Source of the DNA: Lachnospiraceae bacterium
GTDB taxonomy: Bacteria; Bacillota; Clostridia; Lachnospirales; Lachnospiraceae
Assembly (NCBI GenBank): GCA_017962105.1
Contig: JAGCVY010000102.1
Span: forward strand, 1 to 51,387
Reading direction: 5' to 3'
Length of the DNA: 51,387 nucleotides
The notes below the pieces were generated by a model. The model had not been told where the DNA came from and did no database searches. It saw only the letters and a list, made by a program, of their open reading frames with translations. The position numbers were made by a program, and so were the translations under genes. Numbering within the stretch: position 1 is the first letter of the stretch; each line of letters starts with the position of its first letter. Positions 9,049 to 18,327 of this stretch are shown here, piece by piece.

Positions 9049-12000
9049 ATGTATCTCAAAAGCATAGAAGTACATGGCTTCAAAGCATTTGCCAACAAGA
9101 TCCGTTTCGAGTTTGACGGCGGGATCACGGGCATCGTGGGACCCAATGGAAGCGGTAAGAGTAACGTCGCCGATGCGGTGCGGTGGGTGCTCGGTGAGCA
9201 GAGCGCGAAGCAGCTGCGCGGAAGCAGCATGCAGGATGTCATATTTTCCGGCACGGAGACCCGCAAGCCCATGAGCTTTGCTTACGTGTCGCTGACTCTT
9301 GACAACAGCGATCATGTTCTTCCGATCTCTTACGAGGAAGTGACCGTCGCGAGACGCGTGTACCGTTCCGGCGAGAGCGAGTATCTGATCAACGGGGCGG
9401 AATGCCGGCTTCGCGATGTTCAGGAACTATTCTTTGACACCGGTATCGGCAAGGAGGGCTACTCCATCATCGGTCAGGGCCAGATTGACAAGGTGCTGAG
9501 CGGAAAGCCGGAGGAGCGCCGGGAAATCTTTGACGAGGCCGCGGGGATCACGCGAGTCAAGAAGAGAAAACTGCAGACTGAGAAAAATCTCGCGGAAGAA
9601 CGTCAGAACCTTGCCCGCGTAAACGATATCATCGCCGAGATCGAAGGGCGGCTGGAGCCGCTTGCCAAACAGGACGAGAAGGCGAGGGAATACCTGAAGC
9701 TTCGGGAGGAACTCAGGGACCGCGAGGTCAACCAGTTCCTTATGGAGTATGAGAAGAACATCGTTCTCAAGAAGGAAAATGATGAGAAGCTGGAGTCCGT
9801 CTCGGCTGATCTCGCCAAGGCGACCGAGGACTATGAGAGAGCCAAGGACGAGTACGACCGTCTTTTGAATGAGCTGGAACAGCACCGGGAGGCGCTTTCC
9901 GCGGCGAAGGAGAAGAATTCCCAGAACCGCATTGAGGCGGAGAAGGGAAGCGGCGAGCGGAACGTGCTCACGGAGCAGGTCGCAACCCTGACGAAGCAGG
10001 CGGAGCAGGCCGAGGAGCGCATCGTTCAGCTGAACAACCGGATCGCCGAGCGCGAGGAGGAACTTGCGCAGTATCAAAGCCGGCAGGAAGAGTACGCAAA
10101 ACAGCTGGCGGAGCTGGCCGGCGCAAAGGAAGCCGCGGAGGCGAAGCTCGGCGAGATGAAGGCCGAGATCGACCGCAGGATCACGCAGGAGCAGGAGCTC
10201 CGCGCATCCCAGATCGCCTTCCTGCAGAGCAATACGGAACTAAAGACGGAACTGGAGCGCAACAATACGCTCTTGGAGCAGCATGCCATCAGCAAGGCGG
10301 AGACCAACGCCAAACTGCTGCAGTTCAAGACCGAGGCCGACGAGGCCAACCGGAAGATCGCTGAGGCGGAGAAGCAGCTCGCGGACATCGCCGAAAGTGT
10401 TGTGAAGATGCAGAGCGACGCATCGGAGCGGGATGATAAGATCCGTTCCCTCAGCGAATCCATTGCAGACGCCTCGGCCCGGCTGGAGGATGTGCGCAAG
10501 AGGGCAACCCTTGCGGAGACAAAGTTTGAGACCCTCCGAAATCTTGCTGAGCGGTATGAGGGATATGCCGGAACGGTCCGCAAGGTGATGGAGGAGAAGG
10601 CGAAACGCAAGGGAATCCACGGCGTTGTCGCCGATATCATCCAGACCGAGGAACGCTATGAGACAGCCATTGAGACGGCACTCGGCGGCAATATCCAGAA
10701 CATTGTCGTGGACAACACGGACACGGCGAAGCAGCTCATTGAACATTTGAAGCGCAACAAACTCGGCCGTGCCACGTTCCTTCCGCTTCGGGAGATCCGG
10801 GCGAAGAAGGACGAGTTCGAGCCTGCCGTTTTCAAGGAGCCGGGGGTCTTGGGGATCGCCTCAGAACTAGTGAGCACCGAGGAGGAATACCGCGAGGCTG
10901 CGGCGTATCTCCTGGGAAGATTCCTGGTGGTCGACACGATCGATCACGCCATAGCCCTTGAGAAGAAATACAAGCAGAAGATCCGCGTCGTCACCCTTGA
11001 GGGCGAGTTGTTCGCCCCCGGCGGTGCGGTGTCCGGCGGTGCGTTTAAAAATGCGGGAAATCTGCTGGGACGCCGCCGGGAAGCCGAGGAGTCCGAGAAA
11101 GAATTTTCCGAGCGGAAGAAAGAGGCGGAAGCCTGCGAGCGCACGGTGAACCGCTACCGCAAGGAGCGGGAGTCGCTTCGGAACGAGCAGGAGCTGCAGC
11201 GCGGCGTTCTGCAGGAGAAAATGCTGGAGCGCAACACGGCGGAGATGAATCTGCAGCACGTGAAGGAGCAAAACGGAGGACTCCTTGAGACAAGGGAATC
11301 CCTTCGGAAGGAAGTCTCCGACGCGGAGGCGGAGATCGAGCGCATCCGTTCCGCCAACCGGGAACTGCAGGAGCAGATTGCGGCCAACGAGGAGCAGAGC
11401 GGGAAGGACCGGGAAACCGCAGACCGTCTCCACGAGGAGATGGAGGAGATCCGGGGACGTCAGGACGAGGCCAGCGCGGAAGCGGTGCGCACCCTCACGG
11501 AATACAACGGACTGCTCCAGAGCGTGGAATACCAGCGCGACACCGGTGCACGGATCGAGCGGGAGCGCACACAGTACCGCAGTGAGCTCGCGGATGCAGA
11601 GCAGAGTCTGGCGGAGACGAAGAAGGAAATCGAGGAGCGATCCCAGGCCATCCGGGAGATCGAGGAGCGGCAGTGCGAACTGCAGCGCGATATTCAGAAC
11701 GGGGAGGAGCAGATTGCGGAGCTGACGAAGCTGGCGGAGGACATCACGAAGCAGAACCGCGATTTCTTCGAGCGCCGGGAGAGCCTGTCCCGCACCATGA
11801 GCGGCCTTGACCGGGAGCAGTATCGTCTGCAGGGCCAGAAGGAGAAGATGGAGGATCAGCTCGAGTCGAACACCCGCTATATGTGGGAAGAGTACGGGAT
11901 GACCTACACCGAGGCCTGCGAACACCGGAGCGAGGAATACAACAATCCGACCCTGAACCGCAAGGCGGTTTACGAACTGAAAAATAAGATCCGCGGCCTC

Positions 12001-12609
12001 GGCAACGTCAATGTCGAGGCGATCGAGGAATACCGCGACGCCAAGGAGCGCTACGAGTTCCTGACCAGACAGCGCAAGGATATCCTCGATGCGGAGACGA
12101 CGCTTTCCGGCATCATTTCCGCCCTTGATGAGGAGATGCGGAAGCAATTTTCCGAGACCTTTGAACAGCTCAAGGTGCGCTTTGACCGCGTGTTCCGCGA
12201 ACTGTTCGGCGGCGGCAAGACCACCCTTTCCCTGAGCGAGGGGGAGGACGTACTTGAGGCCGGAGTACTGATCAATGTACAGCCGCCCGGCAAGAAACTG
12301 CAGAATATGATGCAGCTCTCCGGCGGTGAGAAGGCGCTGACGGCGATCGCACTTCTGTTTGCGATCCTCGATCTGAAGCCGTCACCGTTCTGTCTCCTCG
12401 ACGAGATCGAGGCGGCCCTCGACGACAGCAATGTCGGCCGGTTTGCGCAGTACCTGCACAAGCTGTCCAAGGATACGCAGTTCATTGTGATCACACACCG
12501 GCGAGGCACCATGTCGGCGGCGGAGGCCCTGTACGGAATCACGATGCAGGAGAAGGGCGTTTCCACCCTCGTGTCGGTCAACCTGATCGAGAACGAATTG
12601 GATCAATAA
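9049..12609 (+). CDS. smc: Chromosome partition protein SMC
   Basis: SMC is the ATPase arm of the condensin-like SMC-ScpAB complex that compacts and segregates chromosomes. The 1186 residues have the expected plan. The head opens with MYLKSIEVHGFKAFA and Walker A GPNGSGKSN (31-39). Two long coiled coils rich in Glu/Lys/Arg flank a hinge at about residues 515-670 (KGIHGVVADII, LGGNIQNIVVD, GGAVSGGAF). The C-terminal head has LSGGEKALTAIA and Walker B FCLLDEIEAALDD. The start has GAAGGAGACAG upstream. ftsY follows after 18 bases. Confidence 0.97.
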   Translation: MYLKSIEVHGFKAFANKIRFEFDGGITGIVGPNGSGKSNVADAVRWVLGEQSAKQLRGSSMQDVIFSGTETRKPMSFAYVSLTLDNSDHVLPISYEEVTVARRVYRSGESEYLINGAECRLRDVQELFFDTGIGKEGYSIIGQGQIDKVLSGKPEERREIFDEAAGITRVKKRKLQTEKNLAEERQNLARVNDIIAEIEGRLEPLAKQDEKAREYLKLREELRDREVNQFLMEYEKNIVLKKENDEKLESVSADLAKATEDYERAKDEYDRLLNELEQHREALSAAKEKNSQNRIEAEKGSGERNVLTEQVATLTKQAEQAEERIVQLNNRIAEREEELAQYQSRQEEYAKQLAELAGAKEAAEAKLGEMKAEIDRRITQEQELRASQIAFLQSNTELKTELERNNTLLEQHAISKAETNAKLLQFKTEADEANRKIAEAEKQLADIAESVVKMQSDASERDDKIRSLSESIADASARLEDVRKRATLAETKFETLRNLAERYEGYAGTVRKVMEEKAKRKGIHGVVADIIQTEERYETAIETALGGNIQNIVVDNTDTAKQLIEHLKRNKLGRATFLPLREIRAKKDEFEPAVFKEPGVLGIASELVSTEEEYREAAAYLLGRFLVVDTIDHAIALEKKYKQKIRVVTLEGELFAPGGAVSGGAFKNAGNLLGRRREAEESEKEFSERKKEAEACERTVNRYRKERESLRNEQELQRGVLQEKMLERNTAEMNLQHVKEQNGGLLETRESLRKEVSDAEAEIERIRSANRELQEQIAANEEQSGKDRETADRLHEEMEEIRGRQDEASAEAVRTLTEYNGLLQSVEYQRDTGARIERERTQYRSELADAEQSLAETKKEIEERSQAIREIEERQCELQRDIQNGEEQIAELTKLAEDITKQNRDFFERRESLSRTMSGLDREQYRLQGQKEKMEDQLESNTRYMWEEYGMTYTEACEHRSEEYNNPTLNRKAVYELKNKIRGLGNVNVEAIEEYRDAKERYEFLTRQRKDILDAETTLSGIISALDEEMRKQFSETFEQLKVRFDRVFRELFGGGKTTLSLSEGEDVLEAGVLINVQPPGKKLQNMMQLSGGEKALTAIALLFAILDLKPSPFCLLDEIEAALDDSNVGRFAQYLHKLSKDTQFIVITHRRGTMSAAEALYGITMQEKGVSTLVSVNLIENELDQ

Positions 12610-12627
12610 TCAGAGGAGAACCACAGT

Positions 12628-13890
12628 ATGTTTTTCTGGAGAAAAAAGAAACCCGCGGAGACGGAAGAAGTGCTTCCGCAGGAGGAAGCAGCGGAGGAAT
12701 CCGCGGAAACGTCTGTCGAGGCGGATCTGCCGGAGGGCGGTGAGCCTGCGGCGGAGACAGCCGATATGATATCCTATGACGGGTACGAAGAGGAGGCTGA
12801 AGCGGAGGACGCCGCAGAGGCCGCGTTCACCGGCAACGGGGACGAGATCATTTCCGAAGAGATCGGGCAGAATGCGGAGGCATTTTCCGGGGAGTACGAG
12901 GAGACGGACGATCCCTTCGCTGCAGCGGAGGAAGCGGCAGAGGAGAAACCGGTCAAAAAGAAGGGCTTCTTCAAACGCCTTTTCGCCGGTATGAGCAAGA
13001 CGAGAAACAGTCTTGCCGACGGACTTCGCTCGCTGTTCGGCGGAAGTAAGATCGATGAGGATTTCTATGAGGAACTCGAGGAAATCCTGATCATGGCGGA
13101 TATCGGTGTCACCACGACGGAGGGCATCCTGGAGGGACTCCGCGCAAAGGTGAAGGAACAGAAGATCAAGGAACCCGCGGAGTGCAGGGACCTTTTGATG
13201 GCGACGATCCGCGAGCAGATGGCGGTTCCCGACGACGCGTACGAGTTTGAAAACCACCCGTCCGTGATCCTGATGGTCGGCGTGAACGGCGTCGGAAAGA
13301 CCACGACCTGCGGCAAGATCGCGGGCTCCCTCAGGGCCGACGGAAAGCGCGTTCTTCTTGCGGCGGCGGATACGTTCCGCGCTGCCGCGACGGAGCAATT
13401 GGTGGAGTGGTCGCACCGCGCGGGCTGCGAGATCATTGCAGCCAAGGAAGGTGCGGACCCGGCTGCGGTTGTATTTGACGCCGTGACGGCTGCCAAGGCA
13501 CGCAAAGCCGATGTGCTGATCTGCGATACCGCCGGACGTCTTCACAATAAGAAGAACCTGATGGATGAACTCGGAAAGATCAACCGCGTCATCGACCGCG
13601 AGTATCCCGACGCGCACCGCGAGACCTTTGTTGTCCTCGACGGAACAACCGGACAGAACGCCCTCGTACAGGCGCGGGAGTTCAATGAGATCGCCAACAT
13701 CACCGGCATTGTCATCACGAAGCTGGACGGCACCGCCAAGGGCGGGATCGCCATTGCGATCCAGAAGGAGCTCGGCATTCCGGTCAAGTACATCGGCGTC
13801 GGCGAGAAGATCGACGACATGCAGAAATTTGATCCCGACGCTTTCGTTGAGGCGCTGTTTGAGCCTGTCGGCGAGACCGTTTCAGAATAA
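12628..13890 (+). CDS. ftsY: Signal recognition particle receptor FtsY
   Basis: FtsY is the membrane-associated GTPase that receives SRP-ribosome complexes for co-translational insertion. The first 115 or so residues are an acidic Glu/Ala-rich region typical of the A domain, ending in a basic stretch (KPVKKKGFFKRLF). The NG domain has the P-loop GVNGVGKTTT near residue 217, DTFRAAATEQL, DTAGRLHNK, TKLDGTAKGG and the closing GVGEKIDDMQKFD. Length is 420 residues. ATG 12628 has GAGGAGAACC. It is the last gene of the plsX operon, and a strong terminator follows 17 bases later. Confidence 0.96.
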   Translation: MFFWRKKKPAETEEVLPQEEAAEESAETSVEADLPEGGEPAAETADMISYDGYEEEAEAEDAAEAAFTGNGDEIISEEIGQNAEAFSGEYEETDDPFAAAEEAAEEKPVKKKGFFKRLFAGMSKTRNSLADGLRSLFGGSKIDEDFYEELEEILIMADIGVTTTEGILEGLRAKVKEQKIKEPAECRDLLMATIREQMAVPDDAYEFENHPSVILMVGVNGVGKTTTCGKIAGSLRADGKRVLLAAADTFRAAATEQLVEWSHRAGCEIIAAKEGADPAAVVFDAVTAAKARKADVLICDTAGRLHNKKNLMDELGKINRVIDREYPDAHRETFVVLDGTTGQNALVQAREFNEIANITGIVITKLDGTAKGGIAIAIQKELGIPVKYIGVGEKIDDMQKFDPDAFVEALFEPVGETVSE

Positions 13891-13907
13891 ATAACACTGG
13901 GAACAGG

Positions 13908-13932
13908 AGGAGCGCTTCGGCGCTCCTTTTTT
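13908..13932 (+). terminator. Intrinsic terminator after ftsY
   Basis: A perfect 8-base stem (AGGAGCGC/GCGCTCCT) with a TTCG tetraloop is followed by a run of T. It ends the plsX-ftsY operon. Confidence 0.93.
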
Positions 13933-14174
13933 GTGCTTTCCATGCCGGATTGGCGAAATGCCACAAAAACGAAGAAGGATTTTCGGCACTCTGCCCCCAC
14001 AGATCGGTAATCGTCGGAAAATGCCCCGCGCCCCGTAGAAAATAAAGACGTTTCTTTGGCAGGTCTGCGAATGGATTTTTGCCGCGGGATAAGGTACGAT
14101 AAGGACGGTTTCAAAGGGGAGAACGACTGGGTTCGACGCTTCGGAAAATTTTTCACATTCTTCGTTTTTTAGGA
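13933..14174. other. Spacer between ftsY terminator and recA promoter
   Basis: I see no convincing gene in these 242 bases. Open frames on the minus strand run through it but have no ribosome-binding site or recognisable product. It holds two copies of the dispersed octamer in CGGAAAAT orientation (14015-14022, 14142-14149). Confidence 0.6.
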
Positions 14175-14203
14175 TTGACAACGAAGGAAAAAGAGTATAC
14201 TAT
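14175..14203 (+). promoter_or_regulatory. recA promoter
   Basis: A perfect -35 TTGACA (14175-14180), a 17-base spacer and TACTAT (14198-14203); an overlapping TATACT at 14196 has a 15-base spacer. The LexA box begins 7 bases downstream, covering the expected start of transcription. Confidence 0.8.
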
Positions 14204-14210
14204 ACAAACA

Positions 14211-14222
14211 GAACAAATGTTC
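14211..14222. promoter_or_regulatory. LexA (DinR) operator
   Basis: GAACAAATGTTC has the GAAC-N4-GTTC dyad of the Gram-positive SOS box. It overlaps the expected transcription start of recA, so LexA bound here would block transcription. recA-recX is thus predicted to be SOS-induced. lexA itself is not in the window. Confidence 0.88.
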
Positions 14223-14240
14223 GGAAAGGCGGTTATCGGG

Positions 14241-15260
14241 ATGGCAACAGAAGAGAAGATGCGTGCATTGGAGGCGGCAATCTCAAAACTTGAAAAAAGT
14301 TACGGAAAGGGAGCGATCATGAAGCTCGGGGAACCGAGTGCGGCGATGAGTATCGAGGCGGTGCCTACCGGGTCTCTGAGCCTGGATATCGCCCTCGGGA
14401 TCGGCGGATTCCCGAAGGGGCGCGTGATCGAGATCTACGGACCGGAATCCAGCGGTAAGACAACGGTAGCGCTTCACGCGGTGGCGGAAGTGCAGAAGAG
14501 AGGCGGTATTGCCGGTTTCATCGATGCGGAGCACGCATTGGATCCGAACTACGCGGCGGCGATCGGCGTGGATGTGGATAACCTTTACATCTCGCAGCCC
14601 GACGACGGCGAACAGGCGCTGGAGATCACCGAGACGCTTGTGCGTTCCGGCGCTGTGGATATCGTGATCGTGGACTCTGTTGCAGCTTTGGTGCCGAAGG
14701 CGGAGATCGAGGGCGAGATGGGAGATTCCCATGTGGGTCTTCAGGCCCGTCTGATGTCCCAGGCGCTTCGCAAACTGACATCCGTGATCAGCAAGACGAA
14801 TTGTATTGTTATCTTTATCAACCAGCTGCGTGAGAAGGTCGGCGTGATGTTCGGAAACCCCGAGACCACAACCGGCGGTCGCGCGCTGAAATTCTACTCC
14901 TCCGTGCGTTTGGACGTGCGCCGCATCGAGACCATCAAGTCCGGCGGCGAGGCGATCGGAAACCGTACCCGTGTGAAGGTGGTCAAGAATAAGGTTTCAC
15001 CCCCGTTCAAGGAGGCGGAGTTTGACATCATGTTCGGCGAGGGCATTTCGAAGGAAGGCGATGTCCTTGATCTTGCAACGTCCTGCGATGTTGTTGCCAA
15101 GAGCGGCGCATGGTTTGCGTATCTCGGCGAGAAGATCGGTCAGGGACGCGAGAACGCGAAACTGTATCTCAAGGAGCATCCGGATGTCATGCAGGAGATC
15201 GAGACCAAGGTTCGTGAGAAGTATCTTGCCAATGCGAAGATAAGCAGCTCCGAGGAGTAG
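14241..15260 (+). CDS. recA: Recombinase RecA
   Basis: RecA forms filaments on single-stranded DNA, catalyses strand exchange and triggers LexA self-cleavage. The 339-residue protein has Walker A GPESSGKT (67-74), the [16 protein letters not shown] segment, the L2 region [15 protein letters not shown] and the [14 protein letters not shown] signature. I chose ATG 14241 ([13 protein letters not shown]), the conserved family start, with GGAAAGGCGG upstream; the longer frame to 14175 would begin inside the promoter. recX follows after one base. No intein is present. Confidence 0.98.
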   Translation: MATEEKMRALEAAISKLEKSYGKGAIMKLGEPSAAMSIEAVPTGSLSLDIALGIGGFPKGRVIEIYGPESSGKTTVALHAVAEVQKRGGIAGFIDAEHALDPNYAAAIGVDVDNLYISQPDDGEQALEITETLVRSGAVDIVIVDSVAALVPKAEIEGEMGDSHVGLQARLMSQALRKLTSVISKTNCIVIFINQLREKVGVMFGNPETTTGGRALKFYSSVRLDVRRIETIKSGGEAIGNRTRVKVVKNKVSPPFKEAEFDIMFGEGISKEGDVLDLATSCDVVAKSGAWFAYLGEKIGQGRENAKLYLKEHPDVMQEIETKVREKYLANAKISSSEE

Positions 15261-15261
15261 T

Positions 15262-15915
15262 ATGCAGATTACCAACCTGACACCGAAAGGAAAACGCCAG
15301 ACCGTGATCTGGCTGGACGGCGAGCCGGCGGGATTTCTGGACAACCGTGATGTGTCCTCTTACCGACTGGAAATCGATACGTCGATCTCCGAGGCAGACT
15401 GGGAGAAGATCGTCAGCGAGGTCATCCTTCCCCGGGGGAAGCGCAAGGCGCTGGAACTTCTGCAGGTGCAGGACCGGACAGTCAAGGAACTCCATGAAAA
15501 GCTTCTGGCATCGGATTACTCGGAATCTCAGTCCTGGGAGATCATCGCGTACGTCGCCTCGTTTCATTACATTGATGAACAGCGCTATGCAGTGAATTAC
15601 GTCCGCGCGCACGCAAAGACGAAGAGCGCCCGTGAGATGCAGATGGTGCTGATGCGCAAAGGGATTGAGCAGGACATTTTCCGAAACGCTTACGAGCAGT
15701 ACCAAACGGAGAGTTCCGATGCGGACGACGGCGAGGAGGAAGAGAGTCCAGAGATTGCTGCCGTGAGGCAGTTTGTCGCCAAGCGCGTGCGGGGCAATTC
15801 CATGAGCGAAAAGGAGCGTCAGAAGATCTATGCAGGACTCCAGCGGAAGGGCTTCGCAGGGGATGCTATACGTCGCGTCCTGTCGGAATACGAATGGACC
15901 CGATCCGAAGAATAA
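15262..15915 (+). CDS. recX: Regulatory protein RecX
   Basis: RecX binds RecA filaments and limits their growth. The 217-residue protein starts one base after the recA stop, with CGAGGAG inside the recA end as its ribosome-binding site. It has the family's repeated three-helix pattern, visible in DEQRYAVNYVRAHAKTKS near the middle, MVLMRKGIEQD and the final LQRKGFAGDAIRRVL. Sequence conservation in this family is low, so position beside recA is a large part of the argument. A terminator follows. Confidence 0.88.
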   Translation: MQITNLTPKGKRQTVIWLDGEPAGFLDNRDVSSYRLEIDTSISEADWEKIVSEVILPRGKRKALELLQVQDRTVKELHEKLLASDYSESQSWEIIAYVASFHYIDEQRYAVNYVRAHAKTKSAREMQMVLMRKGIEQDIFRNAYEQYQTESSDADDGEEEESPEIAAVRQFVAKRVRGNSMSEKERQKIYAGLQRKGFAGDAIRRVLSEYEWTRSEE

Positions 15916-15954
15916 ACAGCCGTTTTGGGTTAGTGACAAATAGCACAAAGAATC

Positions 15955-15997
15955 AAGCGTTCGTTTCACAAAAATGGTGAAAACGAGCGCTTTTTTT
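15955..15997 (+). terminator. Intrinsic terminator after recX
   Basis: A long imperfect stem, AGCGTTCGTTTCAC against GTGAAAACGAGCGCT, is followed by seven T. It separates recA-recX from the decarboxylase operon promoter, which begins 4 bases later. Confidence 0.88.
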
Positions 15998-16000
15998 CTG

Positions 16001-16029
16001 TTGAATTTTATGGGTTGTTTCGGTATAAT
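16001..16029 (+). promoter_or_regulatory. Promoter of the Na+ decarboxylase operon
   Basis: TTGAAT (16001-16006), a 17-base spacer and a perfect TATAAT (16024-16029). The leader to the first ATG is about 75 bases. I saw no riboswitch fold in it. Confidence 0.82.
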
Positions 16030-16109
16030 GGTATTCGGTGATTTTTGGGTTTAAGCTGTTATTTGCGAGTTGTAAAGACAGCTATAATTATACCAACGGA
16101 GGGCTGAAC

Positions 16110-17561
16110 ATGAGTAGTACAGCGAAACTGTCCGCACGGGAACGCATTGAGACCCTGCTGGACAACAACAGTTTTGTTGAGATCGGTGCTCTTGTTACGA
16201 AGAGAAGCACGGATTTCAATATGCAGCAGGCAGATGCTCCGGGAGACGGTGTTATTACCGGCTACGGTGTGATCGATGACCGCCTCGTGTATGTGTACAG
16301 CCAGGATGCCGCAGTTCTGAACGGTACCCTCGGTGAGATGCATGCGAAGAAGATTGCTAACATTTACCGTCTGGCAATGAAAACGGGTGCTCCCGTAATC
16401 GGTCTTGTTGATTGCGCAGGCATGCGCCTTCAGGAAGCTTCCGATGCGCTGACCGGTTTCGGCCGCCTTTACAAGGCGCAGACGATGGCGTCCGGTCTGG
16501 TTCCTCAGATCACGGCGGTATTCGGCAACTGCGGCGGCGGACTTGCCGTATTGGCGGCAATGAGCGATTTTACGGTGATGGAGAAGGCGGATGCGAAGCT
16601 GTTCGTCAACGCACCGAACACGATCGCCGGCAACAACGAGGGCAAATGCGACACGGCTTCGGCTGCTTACATGGCAGAGTCCGGCATGGTTGACATGGTC
16701 GGCGAGGACGAAGCGGACACGATCGCCAAGGTGCGTGCTTTGGTGGCTGTACTGCCTTCTAACTGTGAGGATGACGCGCAGGATGAGTGCACGGATGACC
16801 TCAACCGCGCGATGAATGATTTCAAGACGGAGAGCGCTGATCCCGCGATCGCTCTTTCGGATCTTTCCGACAACGGAGCATTTACCGAGATCAAGGCTGC
16901 TTACGCTCCTGAGATGGTAACCGGTTTCGTACAGCTCAACGGCGCTACGGTCGGAGTGATCGCCAACCGCACTGCAAAGCTGAACACAGAGGGCAAGAAG
17001 GATGCGTCCTTTGATGCTGTCCTTACCACGAAGGGCTGCTACAAGGCGGAAAGCTTTGTGAAGTTCTGTGACGCTTTCGGAATCCCGGTTGTTACGTTCA
17101 CGAACGTGACCGGTTATGCGAACGGCGCAGGCGAGACCAAGGGCATTGCGATCGCAGCAGGAAAGCTTGCATATGCATTTGCCAACGCTACGGTTCCGAA
17201 GGTTAACGTGGTTGTAGGCAAGGCTTACGGCAGCGCCTACATTACCATGAACTCCAAGTCCCTCGGTGCAGACCTTGAGTTTGCGGTTGAGGGTTCGGAG
17301 ATCGGTACGATGGATGCCGAGCTCGCAGCACAGATCGTGTACGCCGACGAGATTGCGGCGGAGTCCGATAAGGACGCTGCACTGAAGGCGAAGGCTACAG
17401 AGTACAAGAAGACCTACAACAGCTGTGAGAATGCCGCTAAGAGAGGCTATGTTGACGCCATCATCGATGCGGATGAGATGCGTGCACAGATCGTGTATGC
17501 ACTGGAGATGCTCTGCACGAAGAAAGAGCTTCGTCCCAGCAAAAAGCATGGCACGGTATAA
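16110..17561 (+). CDS. Carboxyltransferase subunit, MmdA/acyl-CoA carboxylase beta type (divergent)
   Basis: This 483-residue protein has the two-crotonase-fold layout of biotin-dependent acyl-CoA carboxyltransferases such as methylmalonyl-CoA decarboxylase alpha (MmdA). It would move CO2 between an acyl-CoA and biotin on the carrier two genes downstream. Visible landmarks are GDGVITGYG (46-54), the first oxyanion region DCAGMRLQE (101-109), FGNCGGGLAVLAAMSDF, and in the second half VTFTNVTGYANG and ATVPKVNVVVGKAYGSAYITM. The usual SGGAR-like motif is replaced by DCAGMR, and the protein is about 25 residues shorter than typical MmdA, so the substrate is uncertain. ATG 16110 has GGAGGGC; oadG follows after 15 bases. 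Confidence 0.8.
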   Translation: MSSTAKLSARERIETLLDNNSFVEIGALVTKRSTDFNMQQADAPGDGVITGYGVIDDRLVYVYSQDAAVLNGTLGEMHAKKIANIYRLAMKTGAPVIGLVDCAGMRLQEASDALTGFGRLYKAQTMASGLVPQITAVFGNCGGGLAVLAAMSDFTVMEKADAKLFVNAPNTIAGNNEGKCDTASAAYMAESGMVDMVGEDEADTIAKVRALVAVLPSNCEDDAQDECTDDLNRAMNDFKTESADPAIALSDLSDNGAFTEIKAAYAPEMVTGFVQLNGATVGVIANRTAKLNTEGKKDASFDAVLTTKGCYKAESFVKFCDAFGIPVVTFTNVTGYANGAGETKGIAIAAGKLAYAFANATVPKVNVVVGKAYGSAYITMNSKSLGADLEFAVEGSEIGTMDAELAAQIVYADEIAAESDKDAALKAKATEYKKTYNSCENAAKRGYVDAIIDADEMRAQIVYALEMLCTKKELRPSKKHGTV

Positions 17562-17576
17562 GCGAAGGAGGAACCT

Positions 17577-17915
17577 ATGAACGGATTACTTTTCGCGGCT
17601 AAGGTTAATATCGGCACAGCGTTGGCGAACACCGTGATGGGAATTACCATCGTGTTCTGCATGCTTCTGCTGATTTCCTTCATCATCAGCCTTCTGAAGT
17701 TTGTCAACAAGATCGGCGCAAAGAAACCGGAGCCTGCTCCGGCAGCTCCGGTTGTCGATACGGACGGCGATGGAGAGGATGATCTGGAGCTTGTAGCGGT
17801 TATCACCGCAGCAATCTATGAGTACGAACGTGCGATGGGCAACGATGTTGCAGAAGGCGGGCTGGTGGTTCGCTCCATTCGCAAAATCAATAAATCTAAG
17901 TGGCAGAACGCCTAA
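17577..17915 (+). CDS. oadG: OadG-family gamma subunit of Na+-translocating decarboxylase
   Basis: This is a 112-residue single-span membrane protein. The hydrophobic segment at about residues 20-40 (GITIVFCMLLLISFIISLL) is followed by a Pro/Ala linker and an acidic stretch (DTDGDGEDD). The C-terminal helix AVITAAIYEYERAMG and a short basic tail match the clostridial OadG family. Gamma subunits hold the carboxyltransferase and biotin carrier to the membrane beta subunit. The start has AAGGAGG. It lies between the carboxyltransferase and the biotin carrier in one operon. Confidence 0.85.
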   Translation: MNGLLFAAKVNIGTALANTVMGITIVFCMLLLISFIISLLKFVNKIGAKKPEPAPAAPVVDTDGDGEDDLELVAVITAAIYEYERAMGNDVAEGGLVVRSIRKINKSKWQNA

Positions 17916-17928
17916 TCAGGAGGATAAC

Positions 17929-18288
17929 ATGAAAAACTATACCATTACGGTCAACGGCAATGTTTATGAAGTAAGTGTAGAAGAGAGCGGTGCTGAGAGC
18001 GCACCGGTTGCTGCAGCTCCCAAGGCAGCTCCCAAGGCGGCAGCAAAGAAAGCAGCTCCCGCAGGTGCGCAGGGCAGCGTGACGATCGCAGCTCCCATGA
18101 TCGGCAAGATCCTTAAGGTTGTTGCCAATGCAGGCGCTACCGTGAAGAAGGGTGATGTCCTTCTGGTCCTTGAGGCTATGAAGATGGAGAATGATATCGT
18201 TGCTCCTCAGGACGGTACCGTAGCAAGCGTTAACGTATCCGTCGGACAGAGCGTTGAGCCCGGTGAAGTTCTTGCAACAATGAACTAA
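17929..18288 (+). CDS. Biotin carboxyl carrier protein of the decarboxylase
   Basis: This 119-residue carrier brings CO2 as carboxybiotin from carboxyltransferase to the membrane pump. A short N-terminal beta segment (YTITVNGNVYEVSV) is followed by a flexible Ala/Pro/Lys linker (residues 25-48) and a lipoyl/biotinyl domain with the biotinylation motif EAMKMEND (Lys85). ATG 17929 follows AGGAGG; a longer frame to 17818 overlaps oadG. Both carboxyltransferases of this operon lack their own biotin domain, so this protein probably serves both. Confidence 0.92.
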   Translation: MKNYTITVNGNVYEVSVEESGAESAPVAAAPKAAPKAAAKKAAPAGAQGSVTIAAPMIGKILKVVANAGATVKKGDVLLVLEAMKMENDIVAPQDGTVASVNVSVGQSVEPGEVLATMN

Positions 18289-18327
18289 TCTTGAGTTGTC
18301 ACGAAATTTATCGGGAGGTTATCGTAT

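Noticed and set aside
13542-14181. Minus-strand frames spanning the ftsY-recA spacer
   Set aside because: They have no ribosome-binding site or recognisable product, and they run through a strong terminator and across the recA upstream region.
16063-16088. A second possible promoter (TTGCGA ... TATAAT) in the decarboxylase leader
   Set aside because: The spacer is only 14 bases; the upstream TTGAAT-N17-TATAAT is much better.
16059-17549. A 496-residue open frame on the minus strand
   Set aside because: It mirrors the carboxyltransferase gene, which has clear family motifs and a good promoter and ribosome-binding site.
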